Part shown: piece after piece, positions 62,033 to 64,000 of the stretch
How the letters are laid out: each line of letters begins with the position of its first letter
Position numbering within the stretch: the stretch's first letter is position 1
NCBI RefSeq assembly: GCF_023147585.1
Contig: NZ_JAHXOZ010000006.1
Coordinates: 62,001 to 126,000 of the forward strand
Reading direction: 5' to 3'
DNA: 64,000 nt
From: Micrococcus sp. EYE_212
GTDB taxonomy: Bacteria; Actinomycetota; Actinomycetes; Actinomycetales; Micrococcaceae
Notes under the pieces: model-generated
The model's input: only the letters and a program-made list of their open reading frames with translations
What the model was told of the DNA's origin: nothing
Database searches by the model: none
Made by a program: the position numbers and the translations under genes

Positions 62033-64000
62033 TCAGCCGCGCAGGGCGTCCGCCGGACGCTGCCGACTGGCCACCCATGCCGGGTACAGGGCGCTCACGA
62101 CGCCGGCCGCCAACCCGAGGGCGAGCGACAGCGGCACCGCGGTGGTCGGCAGGACGGCGGCCCAGCCCCGTGCGTGGGCGACGGCGAGGACCGCGGTCGT
62201 CCCGGCCGCCGCGCCCACGGCCCCGCCGGCCAGGCCGATGAGGGCGCCCTCGAGCAGGAACAGCCGCGCGATCAGCGCCCGCCCGGAACCGATGGCTCGG
62301 CGCAGCGCGATCTCCGCGGTGCGGGACTGAACGGAGAGGTACGTGGCGGTGGACGCGCTGATCACCGCGAGGGCCAGCAGCACGGCGGAGAGGACGCCGA
62401 CGAACGCGCCGAGGTCGTCCGAGACGCCGGCACGCAGATTCCGCAGGTCCGCCACGGTCCGCGTCGTCACCCGGCCGGGGTTGGCCGGGTCGATCACGAG
62501 CGGGGCCGCCTGCGACACGGGGTAGGGGAACCCGGTCTCGGTGCGGACGGTCAGCGTGAGCGAGGGCTGCCGGGCACCGGCCATCACGGGTCGGGTCACG
62601 AACACGGCGGTGCCGAGCTGCGGCGTCCGCTCGGACACCCGCACCAGGCCGAGGACGGGCACGGACTGCCCTTCCACCCAGATCCGGTATCCGGGGGAGA
62701 GGACGCCTGAGTCCGGCGCGGGCAGGTGGAGGGCGCGGGCGGCGTCCGGGGTCACCCAGGCGGCGCGCTCGGCCGCGGAGCCGAGGACCGCCTCCGACGC
62801 GGCGGGGAAGCGCAGGTCCGCGGCGGCCGCGTAGGACGCCGACGCCGACGCCAGCGTCAGCGCGGCCGCGGGCTCGGGCTCGTCCGGGGCGGACCGGGTG
62901 ATCCGCGCGTCGGCAGGGCTGATCTCGGCCAGGTGCCCGGCCGCCTGCACGTGGGGGAGCGCGGCCAGGTCGGTGCTCCAGCGGGCGAGGCGGTCATCGT
63001 CGGGGTCGAGCAGACCGTCGTCGGCGGGGAGGTTCACCACCACCTCGTCCAGCGCGGCGGCCGTGAGTCGTGCGCTGACCTGGGCCGTGGCCGTCTGCGA
63101 GAGGCCCACGGAGGCGACCAGTCCGCCGATGCCCACGGCGAAGGCGGCCATGAGCAGCACCGTGCGCAGGAAGCGGGAGGAGAGCGAGGAGAGGGCGTCG
63201 ACCGCGTCGTCCAGCAGGGCCGAGGCCCGGTGACCGGACGCGGGCGGCGACGGCGGCCGCGCCTCCTTGGCCGCGACGCCCAGCGCCCCTGCCCCCGCGG
63301 TGGCGGAGGGCGTGGGTGCGGGCCGCGATTCGGTGAGCACGCCGTCCTCGATGCGCACGTGCCGGTCGGCCTGGGCGGCGATCGCCGGGTCGTGGGTGAT
63401 GAGCAGGACGGTGGCGCCGCGGGCGTGCAGCTCGCGCAGGTGCTCGATCACGATGCGACTGTTCGTCGAGTCCAGGTTGCCGGTGGGCTCGTCCGCGAGG
63501 ATGACGCGCGGGCGGGTCGCCACGGCGCGGGCGATGGCCAGACGCTGGCGCTCGCCGCCGGAGAGCAGCTTCGCGCGGGTGCCCAGGCGGTGGCCGAGGC
63601 CCAGGAGGTCGAGGGCCTCGCCCGCCCGGACGTCCCGTTCGTCCCACGGGACGCGCTGGATGCGCAGGCCGAGGGCGGCGTTGGTGCTCACGGTCTCGTC
63701 CCCGAGCACGTGGCTGGACTGGAAGACGAAGCCGAACACGCGCGAGCGCAGCCGGTCCCGCTCGGCCTCGCCCATGGCCGTGGTGTCCTTGCCGTCCACG
63801 AGGTAGGCGCCGGCGTCCGGGCGGTCCAGCAGACCGAGGACGTTCAGAAGGGTGGACTTGCCGGAACCGGAGGGGCCCACGATGGCGATGAAGTCGCCCT
63901 CGTGGACGGTGAGGTCCACCCCGTCCAGTGCGGGACGGCCCGCGCCGGCGAAGTGCTTTCCCACGCCGCGCAGTTCGAGCAGGGCTGGGGGAGCGTCGGA
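62033..64000 (-). CDS. MacB-like ABC transporter, fused ATPase-permease (cut at window edge)
   Basis: At least 655 residues; the frame continues past base 64000, so the start is outside. The ATPase has Walker [10 protein letters not shown], signature L-L-S-G-G-E-R-Q-R, and Walker B V-I-L-A-D-E-P-T-G-N-L-D. The permease has one helix, a large exterior domain, and three helices near the end with the FtsX-type segment T-A-E-I-A-L-R-R-A-I-G. In MacB the ATPase is N-terminal too. Likely exports peptides, lipoproteins or drugs. Confidence 0.87.
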   Translation of the reverse strand, partial: SDAPPALLELRGVGKHFAGAGRPALDGVDLTVHEGDFIAIVGPSGSGKSTLLNVLGLLDRPDAGAYLVDGKDTTAMGEAERDRLRSRVFGFVFQSSHVLGDETVSTNAALGLRIQRVPWDERDVRAGEALDLLGLGHRLGTRAKLLSGGERQRLAIARAVATRPRVILADEPTGNLDSTNSRIVIEHLRELHARGATVLLITHDPAIAAQADRHVRIEDGVLTESRPAPTPSATAGAGALGVAAKEARPPSPPASGHRASALLDDAVDALSSLSSRFLRTVLLMAAFAVGIGGLVASVGLSQTATAQVSARLTAAALDEVVVNLPADDGLLDPDDDRLARWSTDLAALPHVQAAGHLAEISPADARITRSAPDEPEPAAALTLASASASYAAAADLRFPAASEAVLGSAAERAAWVTPDAARALHLPAPDSGVLSPGYRIWVEGQSVPVLGLVRVSERTPQLGTAVFVTRPVMAGARQPSLTLTVRTETGFPYPVSQAAPLVIDPANPGRVTTRTVADLRNLRAGVSDDLGAFVGVLSAVLLALAVISASTATYLSVQSRTAEIALRRAIGSGRALIARLFLLEGALIGLAGGAVGAAAGTTAVLAVAHARGWAAVLPTTAVPLSLALGLAAGVVSALYPAWVASRQRPADALRG

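Overview
The window is one contiguous stretch of very GC-rich DNA (about 72-73% G+C by eye, third codon positions almost always G or C). It has an actinobacterial gene set: dnaK-grpE-dnaJ-hspR with HAIR operators, DUF3073, DUF4235, a GAP-free sirtuin gene, and a Mrp antiporter with an A-B fusion. Gene content and composition fit Micrococcaceae, most likely Micrococcus; this is an inference, since no rRNA lies in the window. Coding density is high, and I saw no rRNA operon, IS element, CRISPR array or prophage.

Layout. 1-2520: the end of a GntR-type regulator, an atypical NRAMP-family transporter, and a divergent MarR regulator with a possible frameshift. 2521-4255: a long leader, zinc-independent ribosomal proteins L28-L33-S14, then an HU protein. 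4353-11209: a copper handling block (histidine-bearing membrane protein, CopC, PCuAC, Tat-exported DyP peroxidase, CopD-CtaG fusion, lipoprotein). 11341-16732: a thioredoxin-NHL protein, flavodoxin, HerA-like ATPase and AEC transporter. 16935-17008: tRNA-Gly(CCC). 17065-20799: a KhtU/KhtT-like K+/H+ antiporter pair divergent from dcd and an MFS exporter. 20875-27741: a complete, translationally coupled mrpA(B)CDEFG operon. 27759-34368: DUF4235, aminodeoxychorismate lyase-like enzyme, a large MMPL protein with a divergent TetR regulator, a small kinase and a MarR regulator. 34434-38226: a second MMPL gene whose 3' end is duplicated around a lower-GC cassette. 38304-44615: Dps, then the heat-shock operon and a hydrolase. 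44600-49334: trmB, polysaccharide deacetylase, DUF3298-like lipoprotein, DedA. 49481-53931: DoxX-like protein, polar amino acid ABC transporter, YihY. 54082-58623: clpB, DUF3073, sirtuin, membrane protein. 58714-61960: purM, purF and a small membrane protein. 62033-end: an ABC transporter cut by the window edge.

How things work together. HspR (43024-43614) probably represses its own dnaK operon through two HAIR-like sites around the dnaK promoter, and clpB through one perfect HAIR site, so two loci in this window form one heat-shock regulon. Copper genes cluster in an order suited to delivering copper from the periplasm to a terminal oxidase. Two antiporter systems (Kht and Mrp) sit a few kilobases apart. 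A repeated start-site pattern stands out: in at least twelve genes a -10-like hexamer is followed by 6-7 bases and then the start codon, with no room for a ribosome binding site. This indicates leaderless mRNAs and fixes several starts.

Most interesting region. At 36580-38226 a roughly 1.4-kb cassette interrupts an MMPL exporter gene. It restores the exporter's reading frame with its own 3' end and leaves the old 3' end stranded downstream. The cassette carries two genes on the opposite strand: a secreted 204-residue precursor ending in a hydrophobic four-cysteine segment, and a small four-helix membrane protein. I interpret this as a candidate, unrecognised peptide-toxin (bacteriocin) and immunity pair, comparable in layout to SdpC-type systems but without recognisable homology. 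That function is inference.
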